In this document: positions 9,867 through 19,180 of the stretch, piece after piece | Position numbering within the stretch: position 1 is the stretch's first letter | How the letters are laid out: each line of letters starts with the position of its first letter | Assembly: GCF_000372725.1 (NCBI RefSeq) | Contig: NW_005198829.1 | Coordinates: 29,991-60,110 of the forward strand | Direction: 5' to 3' | Length of the DNA stretch: 30,120 bases | DNA from: Emiliania huxleyi CCMP1516 | Lineage: Eukaryota; Haptophyta; Isochrysidales; Noelaerhabdaceae | Notes under the pieces: model-generated | The model's database searches: none | Told to the model about the DNA's origin: nothing | Seen by the model: only the letters and a program-made list of their open reading frames with translations | Position numbers and translations under genes: made by a program

Positions 9867-11228
9867 CGATGCACTGCTGCCGCAACCGCACGGGCCTTCT
9901 AATTACTAAGCCCGCGGGTAATCCCCCCCCTCCCCAGGGCCTCCAGGGCTCGCACCTCAACCTCTCACAGGCCAGCGCACAGCGCCATAGGAGGTATTTT
10001 CTTCTCAATAACAAGGCTGTGAACAGACCAGCGCCGTGAACAGAGTTCGTACACCGAGCCTCAGGGAGCAACTCGAGATCCCTCGAGAGTTCACGCGGAG
10101 TCGGCTGGGGCTATACCAGACAGCCGCCGCTGCCCGCCGGCAATTTTCGTGCTCCCACATTTAAAAATATTTCGCCTGCGGAAACGTTGGGGGACCCCAT
10201 AGCTGTCCCCTCATGGTAGTTTTTGGTGGGGTTTCCACGTGAGACTTTTTGCAACTAGTCCTTCGTCCTTGACCGTCCTACCGCCCGGCGGCTTATGGCG
10301 GGGGACACTACATGGGAAAAGGAGCAGCAGCACGGTCGGTTTGTGCTTTTTGATTGTGCTTTTTCTCGGCTTCATGCACAAGATCACATTTCGGGCAACG
10401 ACGCGCGATGTGCTCCCCGCGCCGCCCCGGCCGGCTAGCGAACCACCGCAATAAAGTCCAATCATGCGCACATGCTGTCGACGACGAAAGTGCCGCCACG
10501 CGTGGCAGCGAACGTGGCGCCGCCGCAGTGGTCACAACCACGCGACGGCCTAGGCTACGCCCCTCCCGCCCCGTGTCCGCGTGCTCTCTTCTCTTGCGTG
10601 CTCTCATCTCTTGCGGGGCGGAGTCGCGCGATGGCGAGCAGGGCGACGCTTGGTGTTGGATCTCATGTGTCAGTGTCGGCCGTGTGGCAGGGCGCGCGCG
10701 GTTTGGGGGGCCTCCTGCCCGTCAGCTCGTGCTCGCCCGGAGGATCCGACTCACCCGCGACGACCAACTCCGGCGGCTCCGCCGCGTGAGGAACGCGCCG
10801 AGGCCCGTCACCACGTGTCGCGCGCTCGAGCCTTGCAGACTGGGCTCTCAGCGCGATCAGCGCGACGTGCTGCAAGCAAAAGCAAGCAAGGCCGGGTCCT
10901 GCACGCGCGGCGACGGGGCCGTGCAGGAGGCGGCAGGGAGAGGGAGGGGAGAGGGAGGGGGAGAAGGGGGGGGGGGAGAGTGGGGCGGAGGCGGGCAGCA
11001 CCTCAGCCTGGTCTTGTCGGCTCCTCGGTGCCGCCTCGGCCTCAGACTCGCGCCGTCGCCACCGACGAAAGTGCGCTGCGTCGTTGCGCACTCGACCCCC
11101 GACCCCGAGGTGGCGCGCCCAGGGGCCAACCCGTCGACCTTGCGGCCGAGCCGGACGGAGGGGTCGCCGGACCCCGCCGCGCCGCCCGCTGCACCGGCGC
11201 CGGCGCCGCCGAGGGAGGGCCGCGCCGC
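9867..11228. other. Intergenic between hydrolase and CDC20
   Basis: This 1.36-kb stretch is upstream of the hydrolase start and downstream of the CDC20 stop. An A/T-rich patch (TTTAAAAATATTT, about 10160-10172) stands out in the high-GC background roughly 300 bases before the hydrolase ATG. A G-rich low-complexity tract lies at 10920-10990. Several open frames on both strands exist but carry no domain, and I do not call them. Confidence 0.45.
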
Positions 11229-13814
11229 TCACCGAATCGACATCGAGTTGAGGATCGACTCCTTCGCGGCGGCGCGCTCCTTCTTGGACGCCTCGCCGCC
11301 CGAGAGGATCTTCCAGAAGCGGAGCGTCTCGTCGGCCGCGGCGGTGACGACGGTGGTGCCGTCGGGCGACTGCGCCATGTGGAGCACGCGCGAGGTGTGC
11401 CCCGTCAGCTCGGCCACCTTGACCATCGACGGGTACTTCCACAGGATGAGCTGGTTGTGCGAGTAGCCGTGCGACGAGACGAGCTCGCGGTCGTGCTTCG
11501 CCCACTGCAGCGCGCAGACCTGGCGGACGGGGGTGGGGGTGGGGGGTGGGGCGAGGGTCGGGGCGAGGGTCGGGAGAGGGAACGGCCGCGGCGGCAGCGG
11601 CGCGGGAGGGGGGCTGGAGGGGCGGGGCGGGACCTGCGAGTGCGTGTCGACCGCGTTGAGGCACGCGCCGGTCGACGAGTTCCAGAAGCGAATCATCCGG
11701 TCGGCGGTGCCTCCGCCCGAGGCGAGCAGGTTCCGCTGCCACGGGCACCACGCGAGGGCCTTGACGGCGGCGCGGTGCTGCTCCAGCCTGCCGAGGGGGG
11801 GGGGGTGAAGAGAGGAGAGGAGGGCGTGGCGGCGAGGGGTGTGTTGGGAGAGGGGGTCTTGGGTCTGGGGTCTGTCGGTTTGGCCTGAGCAGCGGCTGGT
11901 CGCACACTCCGTTGGCGGAGGAGGTGTACCGGTCGTCCCACAGGTTGAGGATGTTGTCGTTGCCGCCCGAGGCGAGCTGCGTGCCCGAGGGAGACCACTT
12001 GAGCCCGCAGACCTCCTGCGCGTGGCCGCGCAGCGTGCCCACCTTGTGGTCCGCCACGCGAACCTGCGAGGGAGGGGCAAGGTCAGCCACACACTGCGGC
12101 GGCCTGCCGTGCCGCACCACGGCGCAGCCTCTCCTTCTCGGCCGCGCGTCTCGCCGCGATCTGGCTGGGTCGCCGCTGGGTCTCGGCTGGGGTCTCGGCC
12201 ACCTCTGCTGAGAGGACGCTCCCGCCCGTCTAGGAAGTGTCTAGGAAGTGTCTAGGAAGTGTCTAGGAAGTGCCGAGGAGGTGTCTAGGAAGTGTCTAGG
12301 AAGTGTCTAGGAAGTGTCTAGGAAGTGCCTAGGAAGTGTCTAGGAAGTGCCTAGGAAGTGTCTAGGAAGTGTCTAGGAAGTGTCTAGGAAGTGCCTAGGA
12401 AGTGTCTAGGAAGTGTCTAGGAAGTGTCTAGGAAGTGCCTAGGAAGTGTCTAGGAAGTGCCTAGGAAGTGTCTAGGAAGTGCCTAGGAAGTGTCTAGGAA
12501 GTGCCTAGGAAGTGTCTAGGAAGTGTCCTCACGTCGTGGTGCATCACCACCGAGTCTCGGCCGCCCGACGAGAGGAGGGGCCTATTCACAGCTGCAGGTG
12601 TGAAGAGACGCTGTTCACAGCTGCTCCATCTGCTTCTTGGCCCGACGAGAGGAGGCGCCCGTTCCAAGAGAGCGACGAGACGCGCGCGCGGTGGCCCGAC
12701 ATGCTGCGCACTTGCTTGAGCTTCTCGACGTCCCAGATCTGGACCTTGTGGTCGGACGTGCCGACCGCCATGTAGGGCCCGTCCTGCACCCACGACAGCG
12801 ACGTCACGTGCGAGTTGTCGCCGCTCGTCTGCATGAGCTGCTGGATGGAGCCGTCCGACGCGTTCCACAGGTAGATCGAGTCGCCGAGCGCGACGCCGAG
12901 GACGTTGCGCTCGTTCCAGTCGAGCAGGTTCAGGTAGTAGTCGTCGAGCAGCTGCAGGGAGGCGGGCGGGTGAGAGGGCAGCTGGCAGGGAGGCGGACGG
13001 GTGAGAGGGGGCGGCAGGGAGGCGGACGGGTGAGAGGGGGGAGGGGGGGGCGCTGNNNNNNNNNNNNNNNNNNNNNNNNNNNNNNNNNNNNNNNNNNNNN
13101 NNNNNNNNNNNNNNNNNNNNNNNNNNNNNNNNNNNNNNNNNNNNNNNNNNNNNNNGGGGTTCCGCTATGGGGGGTTAAGCGGTCCGCATGGGAGCCTTCT
13201 CGAATTTGGGTTGGGTTATCCGGAACCGGAAAGCCCCCCCCCCCTTGGGGGGTTCTCGTGCCTGCGTGTAGAGGACGCGCAGCGAGTTCTGGTGGTCGGC
13301 CGGCGCGGCGGGCGCCTTGTGCTTGAATGCGAGCACCTGCAGGCGGACAGGGATGTGTGGGGTGGGTACGGGGTGGGGTGGGGTGGGGGTGGGGAGGGCG
13401 GCGAGAGTGGGCGCCTTGTTGGTCGCACCGCCCGCAAAGAGGTTGGCAGCGAGCGCCTTCTTGTACTCCTCCTGAAGGGGGGGTAGGGGGTGAGGAGGGG
13501 CGAGGGAGAGGGAAGGGCGTGGATGTGCGTTTGAATGTAGGGAGCGGCGCAAGCGGCCGCGCCTTTGCAGGCGACGCGTTTACGGTGGCATTCTCCTCTT
13601 CGCGCGCGCGCGTGAGCTCAAAGTGGGAGACGTCCATGTCCATGGCTGAGCGCTGAGGAATGAAGCGGTCGCCGTGCGGCCGCGACACGGGCGTGCGGCC
13701 GCGCCTCGTCGCCTCCTCGCCTGGTGCGCTCGACGGCAGCCGAGCTGCCGCGCTGCGCTTTTGCGGGGTGCCCTGCATCGCGTTCATGCACTCTTCGAAC
13801 TGCGTGGCGTTCAT
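11229..13814 (-). CDS. CDC20: CDC20, WD40 activator of the APC/C ubiquitin ligase
   Basis: Visible exons: 13814-13584, 13471-13415, 13336-13262, [one or more in the 13056-13155 gap], 12951-12659, 12581-12533, 12063-11906, 11787-11634, 11519-11229; 435 residues are visible. CDC20 recruits substrates to the anaphase-promoting complex and is the target of the spindle checkpoint. The C-box is at residues 49-53 (DRFIP) within [12 protein letters not shown]. Splicing exon 2 to 3 over a GC donor gives [14 protein letters not shown], matching the Mad2-binding region of CDC20, then LRVLYTQ. The propeller follows: [32 protein letters not shown], [60 protein letters not shown]. The tail [11 protein letters not shown] ends in the Ile-Arg motif. 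The tail and C-box favour CDC20 over CDH1. The piece RYIP...LDAP expected between exons is missing and should lie in the gap. Donors: four GT, three GC. Confidence 0.9.
12235..12528. repeat. 11-bp minisatellite inside a CDC20 intron
   Basis: About 27 tandem units of 11 bp, reading on the plus strand AGGAAGTGTCT or AGGAAGTGCCT, with one variant (GCCGAGGAGGTG) near 12273. It fills most of the 469-nt intron 12064-12532 and begins right behind the donor GTGAGG. In the sense of transcription the unit is CACTTCCTAGA or CACTTCCTAGG: a short pyrimidine stretch followed by TAG. Confidence 0.97.
12954..13040. repeat. Triplicated 3' splice-site segment
   Basis: Three copies of a 29-31 bp unit (marker TGAGA at 12971, 13002 and 13031) lie directly upstream, in transcription sense, of the CDC20 exon starting at 12951. 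Each unit reads CTCACCC-CCGCCTCCCTGC. The nearest copy ends in CTGCAG, used as acceptor; the second copy also contains CCAG before CTGC. Confidence 0.85.
13056..13155. other. Assembly gap (100 N)
   Basis: Exactly 100 N, a conventional size for a gap of unknown length. It falls within CDC20 between the exon ending in VLYTQ and the exon starting LLDDYYLNL. The 100 bases to the right of it include long C and G homopolymers and look like a difficult contig end. Confidence 0.98.
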
Positions 13815-14514
13815 GTTTGTTTCGTGTAGTAATCCTGCGGCGGAGCAGCGGTGGCGAGGTGGCGTCGAGCGCGGGCGCCGGAGCGCGTTAGGGGTGCGTT
13901 GCGTTGGCGCGTGCGAGGGGCGCGCGGGCCGGCAATGGCGTGCGAAGCGCTTTGGGCAGGCTGTCCAGCGCTGCTTTTGTTTCTTTTTCAGTGGAAGTTG
14001 TTTGTTGTGCTCTTGTTTGTTTCTCTTGGCACCTTGGAGTGCTGGGGGGGGCGACAGGGAGGATATGGCCTTGAGTTATGTGTACGCCAACTCAGGGTGT
14101 GTGGCAGCCAGCTGGCTGTGTGTCTTGTGAGCCTTTTGTGTCTGTGTGTCGCTCGTGCGTGTCGTCATCATCTGTCCAGCGTCCACCCATACCGCGTTGG
14201 TGTCCAGTCCGAGCCTGGCTGTTCTTCACCTTTCTACCTACCTACCTTGCTGTGAGCTTGTTTGTGTCTGTGTGTCGCTCTTGCGTGCCGTCATCATCTG
14301 TCCAGCGTCCACCCATACCGCGTTGGTGTCCAGTCCGAGCCTGGCTGTTCTTCACCTTTCTACCTATGTATGTTGGTAGTGGTGCGATTGTGCGTCAGGC
14401 GAAAGGCGAGCGCCGGCGGAAGGTGGCACGCCGAGCGTGTCAGCTAAGGGAGGCGATTGCGCGTCAGGCAAAAGTTGTTGATGGCCGACGACGTCGCCTT
14501 CGCTTCGGCTTGCG
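13815..14514. other. Intergenic, CDC20 start to recombinase ORF
   Basis: This is a divergent gap of 700 bases. The first 300 bases are upstream of CDC20 and show no clear element beyond T-rich patches (about 13975-14030). The tandem duplication at 14126-14376 fills the centre. I see no gene. Confidence 0.5.
14126..14376. repeat. Tandem duplication (125/126 bp) at left end of mobile element
   Basis: Two nearly identical units, 14126-14250 and 14251-14376, each carry TGTGTCTGTGTGTCGCTC, then GTCCAGTCCGAGCCTGGC and end in CTACCTA repeats. A third, internally deleted copy in the same orientation is at 19112-19180. The copies thus flank the recombinase ORF as direct repeats, which suggests they mark the ends of the element. 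Confidence 0.88.
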
Positions 14515-17500
14515 ATGCCGAATCCGCTCCTGTTCGTCGGCAAGGGCGCGGCGCTGACGGCGGCGGCCCGAGCGGCTGACAAGGCGAACGAAGGCGGCGG
14601 AGCATTCCAGCGGCTGGGCGAGGGCCGCGGCGCGGCAATCCGGCTCGCGTGGCCGGCGGAGGCGCTGCACACCGTGCCGCACGAGAGGCGGGCGGCGGCG
14701 GGCGACGCGGACGACCCGTTCGCGCACGGCCGTCCGATCACCAAGAGGGCGAGGCGCGCGGCGGGCGAGCTGCGCGCCGTGCAGCACCAGGAACGTGCGG
14801 AGGCGCCCAGAGAGGCGGAGCTGGCGGCGGCAGAGGAGCGGACGGCGGAGCAGGCGGCGCTGCTGGCGCCGCTCGCGGCGACGGACACCACGGCGCGCCT
14901 GGCGAAGCGGAGGCGGAGCGCCCTCGTGGCGGCGGTGCTGCATCAACCCATTGCGGAGCCGGCGGGCCGGGCGGCTCAGATGCTCGCGCCGCTCGGCGAG
15001 CACTTGAAGAGGCAGTGCGACGAGGTGGCGAAGCGGTGGGACGACTTCCAGACGGAGATGGAGCGGCTTGACGAAGACGGCGGCGATGCGGACATGCGCT
15101 CCAACTTTGCGAACGGGATGCGGGACGGGTATCCGTGCCAGCAGCTCACCCTCGTGTTTCTGCAGTATCTGCTGACGAGCCGCATCCGACAGTCGCACGC
15201 GTCGCGGCGGCAGGGGTGTGAGCTCGTCGGGCGGGGGGCGAAGACGGTGGGAGTGCAGTTCAACATCATGCGGAGCCACGTGTGGCCGATCCTCTTCGGC
15301 GAAAAGGGCTTCCCGGCGGGACAGGAGGCGATGGCGTACTGGCGACCCATCCGCGACCATTTCTCGAGCCTCGTGGGAGGAGGGAGAGGGAGCGGCGGGG
15401 TCGAGCAGCTCGCCGTCGTCGCGCAGGCGGCGGCCAGCGTGTTGCAGGTGGCGGTGGGCGCGAACGCGACCACCGCGGCGGCGGCTGGCGACGCGGCGAG
15501 CCAGGCCGTGCAGCTGGCCATGAGGGCGGCGACTGCGCCGAGCTTGACGCGACAGCACTTGGGCCAGACCGGCCAGTACATCTTGCAGGACGCCCTGCTC
15601 AGCGAGTGGGTCGAGGTGAACGAGGCGTTCGTGCTCAACGCGTACGTCACCCTGGCGCGGCAGACCGGGTGTCGGCCCGGGATGGTGGTCAACGTGGGCC
15701 ACGACTCGGTCGATCAGAACGGCGCGTGGGCCCACTGCGCGCCGCTCGTCTGGCAGGACCTGCTGGTCGGCAAGCTCGAGGAAGGGTTGGAGCTGCCGCA
15801 CGGCGGCGGCCTCGCGTGGTTCTACTTCGAGCTCATCTATCAGCGGGCGAAGGGGCAGTATTTCTCGAACGTGCAGTATGGAACGTGTGTCACGCCCGAC
15901 TCGGATGAGATGATACGCCTTGGGACGGTGACGCTGCAGCGCCTGATGGTGCGGACGGCGGCGGCCAAGGCCGTGTACGCGAACCTGACTCACGCGGAGG
16001 TGGTGGCGCTGCGGCAAAAGGTGGATCACCCGGGTGGGTTCGCGGGGCTGGACCTTGCGGACACGAGGTACGGGTCGTGGGCCGACCTGGTGGCGGCGTG
16101 CCGCGAGTCGCACTGGGTGCTGGATGAGGCGGCCGTGGGCCGCGCGGTGTTCCCGATGATCGACAAGGCGACGGGCAACTTCCTGCTCGGGTCGCGAGAC
16201 ACGTACCTCGGGGAGGAGCTGTGCAAGCGGCTCAATGAGATCGGCGTCAGCCTGGGCTACGCGCGGAACGTGTACGGCGCGTGGTGCTTGCGCAAAGATG
16301 CGTGCGAGATGCAGGCGACGGGCAGCAACGCCGACGCCATCAACCTTGCGGCTCGCGTGCTCGCGCACAGGCGGGTGAACGGCCGAACCATGGATCGGTG
16401 CTACCGATCAGACCTGCGGCTGCGCGACCTGGGGCGGCGGTGGCGCGGCTCGGACTCGTCGATGCCGCTGCACGACGCGCTCTCGTCGCCGAGCGCGCAG
16501 CGAGTGCCGGCGGCGGGCGCGGCGGCGGCGCTCACCTTCTCCGAGCTGCCGGCGGACGCGCCGGAGCGCGACGAGGTGGAGAAGCGCGACGAGGTGGTCA
16601 GGGCGCGGCGCGAGGAGGCTGCTGCGGCGCAGAAGGCGCTGGAGGCGGTGCGCGCGACGGCGCCTCCGCTGGAGGCGGAGGCGGACGGGGCGGACGGGGA
16701 TCACGAGGAGGGCGACTCCGCGGAGCGAGCGGAGAGGGCGGTGAGGGCGGCCAACGAGCGGCTGAAGAACGCGAGGGTTAAGGCCGCACGGGCGGCGGGG
16801 CGTGTGCCCCGGGGGGGGAAGGGTCGACCGCAGCTGTCCGAGGCCGTGCTCACGTTGGTGGCTGACGATCCAGACGTGGTCAGGGAGAAGGCGGCGGTGC
16901 AGGAGGCGAAGCGCTGGCGCGAGCGGGTGAAGGCGCAGAAGGCGACGTCGCTCGGCATCGGGCGGTCGACGGTGCGGCAGGCAGCTCGCGCTGTAGAGGG
17001 CGGCGAGGAGGCGTTGCGGGCGCACGCGGCTGCGGTGGCCAAACGGTCGAGCGTGCTGTGGCACGCGAAGGTGATCGCGGTGGGCGACTACTCGTCGCGA
17101 CTGTGGCACGAGGGGCAGGAGGAGCTGCGGACGGATCCGCGGCTGCGGTTGGAGCGATGCGCCACGCACAGCTGGCCAGCGATGACCGAGCAGCAGGCGG
17201 TCGTCTTCGGCCTCGAGCGGCGGGATCGAACTAGCGAGTGGCGCGTGCTGCGGCTTCTGCCGCGCCAGCTGCAGTGGGCGGTGGCGGAGGCGGATTTGCT
17301 GGGCGCTGCGCGATGCAACTTGGGCGGCAAGGGCGAGAGGGAGCGCGCGTACGACGCGGTGATGCGTGCGACACAGGGCGCGTTGGGCATGGCATGCGTC
17401 AGCTGCGGAAGGGCGGGTGACGAGTTGCCTGCGACGTGCAAAGAGCTGGCGTCTGCGCGCTGTGTTAGCTGCGGCGAGCAGCAGGTGTGCCGCCCGTGCG

Positions 17501-17841
17501 TCAGCGACGTGGAGCCGTGCGAGGCGCACGCGGTGTGGCTGCGGCTGTGTGCTGCGGGTCGCCTGGGCCCGAGGCCGGAGGCCGCCATGTTGGCGGAGCA
17601 CGCCGCGACGGAGCTGGCGTTGCAGGAGGAGGGGCTGGACGTGCTGGACGATGAGGCGATATTGGAGGTCCTCGAGCCCGAGGATTCCGCGCTGGAGGGG
17701 GTGGCGGAGGAGGGGGTGGCGGAGGAGGGCTTGGGGGAGGAGCCTGCATCGCGAAGGATGCGTGTGGAGGAGCTGTTCGAGCTCTCCGCATTTGGCGAGG
17801 AGCCACCCAGCAGCCAGGCGAGTGCAGAGGGATGCTGCTAA
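14515..17841 (+). CDS. Tyrosine-recombinase-like ORF of a Crypton-type element
   Basis: An intronless 1108-residue ORF. Residues 378-395 read as recombinase box I (LARQTGCRPG, Arg387), followed about 75 residues on by WFYFELIYQRAKGQYF, where a catalytic Lys could lie. The region 587-631 resembles box II: WCLR (Trp590, Arg593), then LAHRR (His618) and MDRCYRS (Tyr630). Spacings (25 and 12 residues) are close to those of known tyrosine recombinases (23 and 9 in XerD). The first His of the HxxR motif would be Trp here. N-terminal 170 residues are Ala/Arg/Glu-rich; residues 690-850 are charged and likely helical; residues about 960-1012 form a Cys-rich cluster with repeated CxxC, a probable zinc-binding module; the end is acidic. 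No reverse transcriptase is present, so a Crypton-like DNA transposon fits better than DIRS. Family assignment is inference from motifs; the ORF being long, intact and unspliced among intron-rich genes supports a mobile origin. Confidence 0.6.
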   Translation: MPNPLLFVGKGAALTAAARAADKANEGGGAFQRLGEGRGAAIRLAWPAEALHTVPHERRAAAGDADDPFAHGRPITKRARRAAGELRAVQHQERAEAPREAELAAAEERTAEQAALLAPLAATDTTARLAKRRRSALVAAVLHQPIAEPAGRAAQMLAPLGEHLKRQCDEVAKRWDDFQTEMERLDEDGGDADMRSNFANGMRDGYPCQQLTLVFLQYLLTSRIRQSHASRRQGCELVGRGAKTVGVQFNIMRSHVWPILFGEKGFPAGQEAMAYWRPIRDHFSSLVGGGRGSGGVEQLAVVAQAAASVLQVAVGANATTAAAAGDAASQAVQLAMRAATAPSLTRQHLGQTGQYILQDALLSEWVEVNEAFVLNAYVTLARQTGCRPGMVVNVGHDSVDQNGAWAHCAPLVWQDLLVGKLEEGLELPHGGGLAWFYFELIYQRAKGQYFSNVQYGTCVTPDSDEMIRLGTVTLQRLMVRTAAAKAVYANLTHAEVVALRQKVDHPGGFAGLDLADTRYGSWADLVAACRESHWVLDEAAVGRAVFPMIDKATGNFLLGSRDTYLGEELCKRLNEIGVSLGYARNVYGAWCLRKDACEMQATGSNADAINLAARVLAHRRVNGRTMDRCYRSDLRLRDLGRRWRGSDSSMPLHDALSSPSAQRVPAAGAAAALTFSELPADAPERDEVEKRDEVVRARREEAAAAQKALEAVRATAPPLEAEADGADGDHEEGDSAERAERAVRAANERLKNARVKAARAAGRVPRGGKGRPQLSEAVLTLVADDPDVVREKAAVQEAKRWRERVKAQKATSLGIGRSTVRQAARAVEGGEEALRAHAAAVAKRSSVLWHAKVIAVGDYSSRLWHEGQEELRTDPRLRLERCATHSWPAMTEQQAVVFGLERRDRTSEWRVLRLLPRQLQWAVAEADLLGAARCNLGGKGERERAYDAVMRATQGALGMACVSCGRAGDELPATCKELASARCVSCGEQQVCRPCVSDVEPCEAHAVWLRLCAAGRLGPRPEAAMLAEHAATELALQEEGLDVLDDEAILEVLEPEDSALEGVAEEGVAEEGLGEEPASRRMRVEELFELSAFGEEPPSSQASAEGCC

Positions 17842-18099
17842 GGGATGTGGATCTGTGGGGTGCGAGCGAGTCAGACAGTGCGGGCGAGTGATGTGTTTAG
17901 TATGTTCTAGTGTGCGGGTTGCTGTTCGAGACGGAGTCGAGAGGACGCGCGGCTGTATGGTGTAGAGTAGGTGCTTGTTGATTGTTGTTAGAGCGCGGCG
18001 CTTGTGAGTGAGAGTGTGGGCGACCGATTGGCTCGGAGGACTGCGCAGGGCGTCACCCAAGTAGAAGTCTCGCCCCCTCGGTACTCTCTGAATTTTCAC

Positions 18100-18780
18100 G
18101 CGCGGGTGGTGGCTGGGCCGGCAGGTGGCGGCGGTGGCTGAGTGCCGACGGGCGGGGCTGCGAGGCGAGGCATGTGCGGGTGGTGTGAGGGCTCGGTCAC
18201 GATGGCGACGGCGCCGTTGCAGCGTGGGGAGACGGGGGCGGCGGGGAGCCTAGAGGGAGACGTGGCGACGAGGGCGGAGGAGGCGGACGCGCGGGTGATG
18301 GCTGGGCCGACAGGGATGGCGGCGGTGGCCGAGTGCCGACGGGCGGGGCTGCGAGGCATGTGCGGGTGGTGTGCGGCCTCGGTCACGATGGCGACGGCGC
18401 CGTTGCAGCGTGGTGAGGCCGGGGGCGGCGGGGAGCCTAGAGGGAGAGGTGGCGACGAGGGCGGAGGAGGCGGACGCGCGGGTGGTGGCTGGTCCGGTAG
18501 GGATGGTGGCGGTGGCCGAGTGCCGACGGGCGGGGCTGCGAGGCATGTGCGGGTGGTGTGATGGCTCGGTCACGATGGCGATGGCGCTGTTGCAGCGTGG
18601 GGAGGCGGGGGCGGCGGGGAGGCTAGAGGGAGAGGTGGCGACGAGGGCTGAGGAGGCGGACGCGCGGGTGGTGGCTGGTCCGGTAGGGATGGTGGCGGTG
18701 GCCGAGTGCCGACGGGCGGGGCTGCGAGGCACGCGCGGGTGGTGTGCCGCCTCGGTCACGATGGCGAAGGCGCCATGCAA
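18100..18780 (+). repeat. Tandem array, 186-191 bp period, about 3.5 copies
   Basis: The marker GAGTGCCGACGGGCGGGG occurs at 18140, 18331, 18518 and 18704, so the spacings are 191, 187 and 186 bp. Only the last spacing is a multiple of three (62 codons), and the open frames across the array (repeating CGWC and AECRRAGLRG) switch frame between copies, so I regard it as non-coding satellite-like DNA at the 3' side of the recombinase ORF. Confidence 0.92.
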
Positions 18781-19021
18781 CAAAAGAGGTTCATCGAAGG
18801 GGTACCTCGCAACTTTCACGGGGGGTACCTAGCAACATTCACGGGGAGACGCCCGGAGGCCATAGCCGGAGAGCCTCGCCGCGGCGTCGGAGGACGCCGC
18901 CGTCGCCTAGACTCCCCTAGGTAGGTAGGTAGTAAGGTCCTACCTACCTGCTGTCACTTGTAGTGAGCGTCGGGCTGGTGGTTCGACACCGAGTTTGAAA
19001 GATCTGTTTCTCTACGTCTCT

Positions 19022-19044
19022 CTTCACAGGAAAATCCTGTGAAG
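19022..19044. other. Perfect 10-bp hairpin with 3-base loop
   Basis: CTTCACAGGA, AAA, TCCTGTGAAG: ten base pairs without mismatch around an AAA loop, followed by an A-rich stretch. It lies between the tandem array and the right flank repeat of the mobile element. It could be an RNA 3'-end structure or a recombinase binding site; neither is shown. Confidence 0.7.
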
Positions 19045-19111
19045 AAAAGCGGAGAAAAAACAGAAACCTTTTCTGCCTCGGCCTTAGCCGTCGGTACTCT
19101 GATATCCGAGC

Positions 19112-19180
19112 TCCTACCTACCTTGCTGATACCGCGTAGGTGTCCAGTCCGAGCCTGGCTGTTCTTCACCTTCCTACCTA
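19112..19180. repeat. Right flank copy of the mobile-element repeat
   Basis: It carries CTACCTACCTTGCTG joined directly to ATACCGCGTAGGTGTCC and GAGCCTGGCTGTTCTTCACC. Compared with the units at 14126-14376 it lacks about 60 internal bases but is in the same orientation. CCTAA repeats follow at 19172-19192. Confidence 0.85.

Noticed and set aside
10308..10607. Minus-strand frame with a CPKC motif
   Set aside because: A single Cys pair in an Arg-rich frame; no second pair, no neighbouring support.
10663..12120. Minus-strand frame of 485 codons across the CDC20 3' half
   Set aside because: It is an off-frame reading over CDC20 exons and introns with no domain.
12235..12528. Regular short repeats that could suggest a CRISPR array
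   Set aside because: Units are 11 bp with no spacers, inside a eukaryotic intron; it is a minisatellite.
14649..16368. Other long frames on both strands within the recombinase ORF
   Set aside because: High third-position GC opens the antisense and shifted frames; they are Arg/Gly/Ala-rich and carry no motif.
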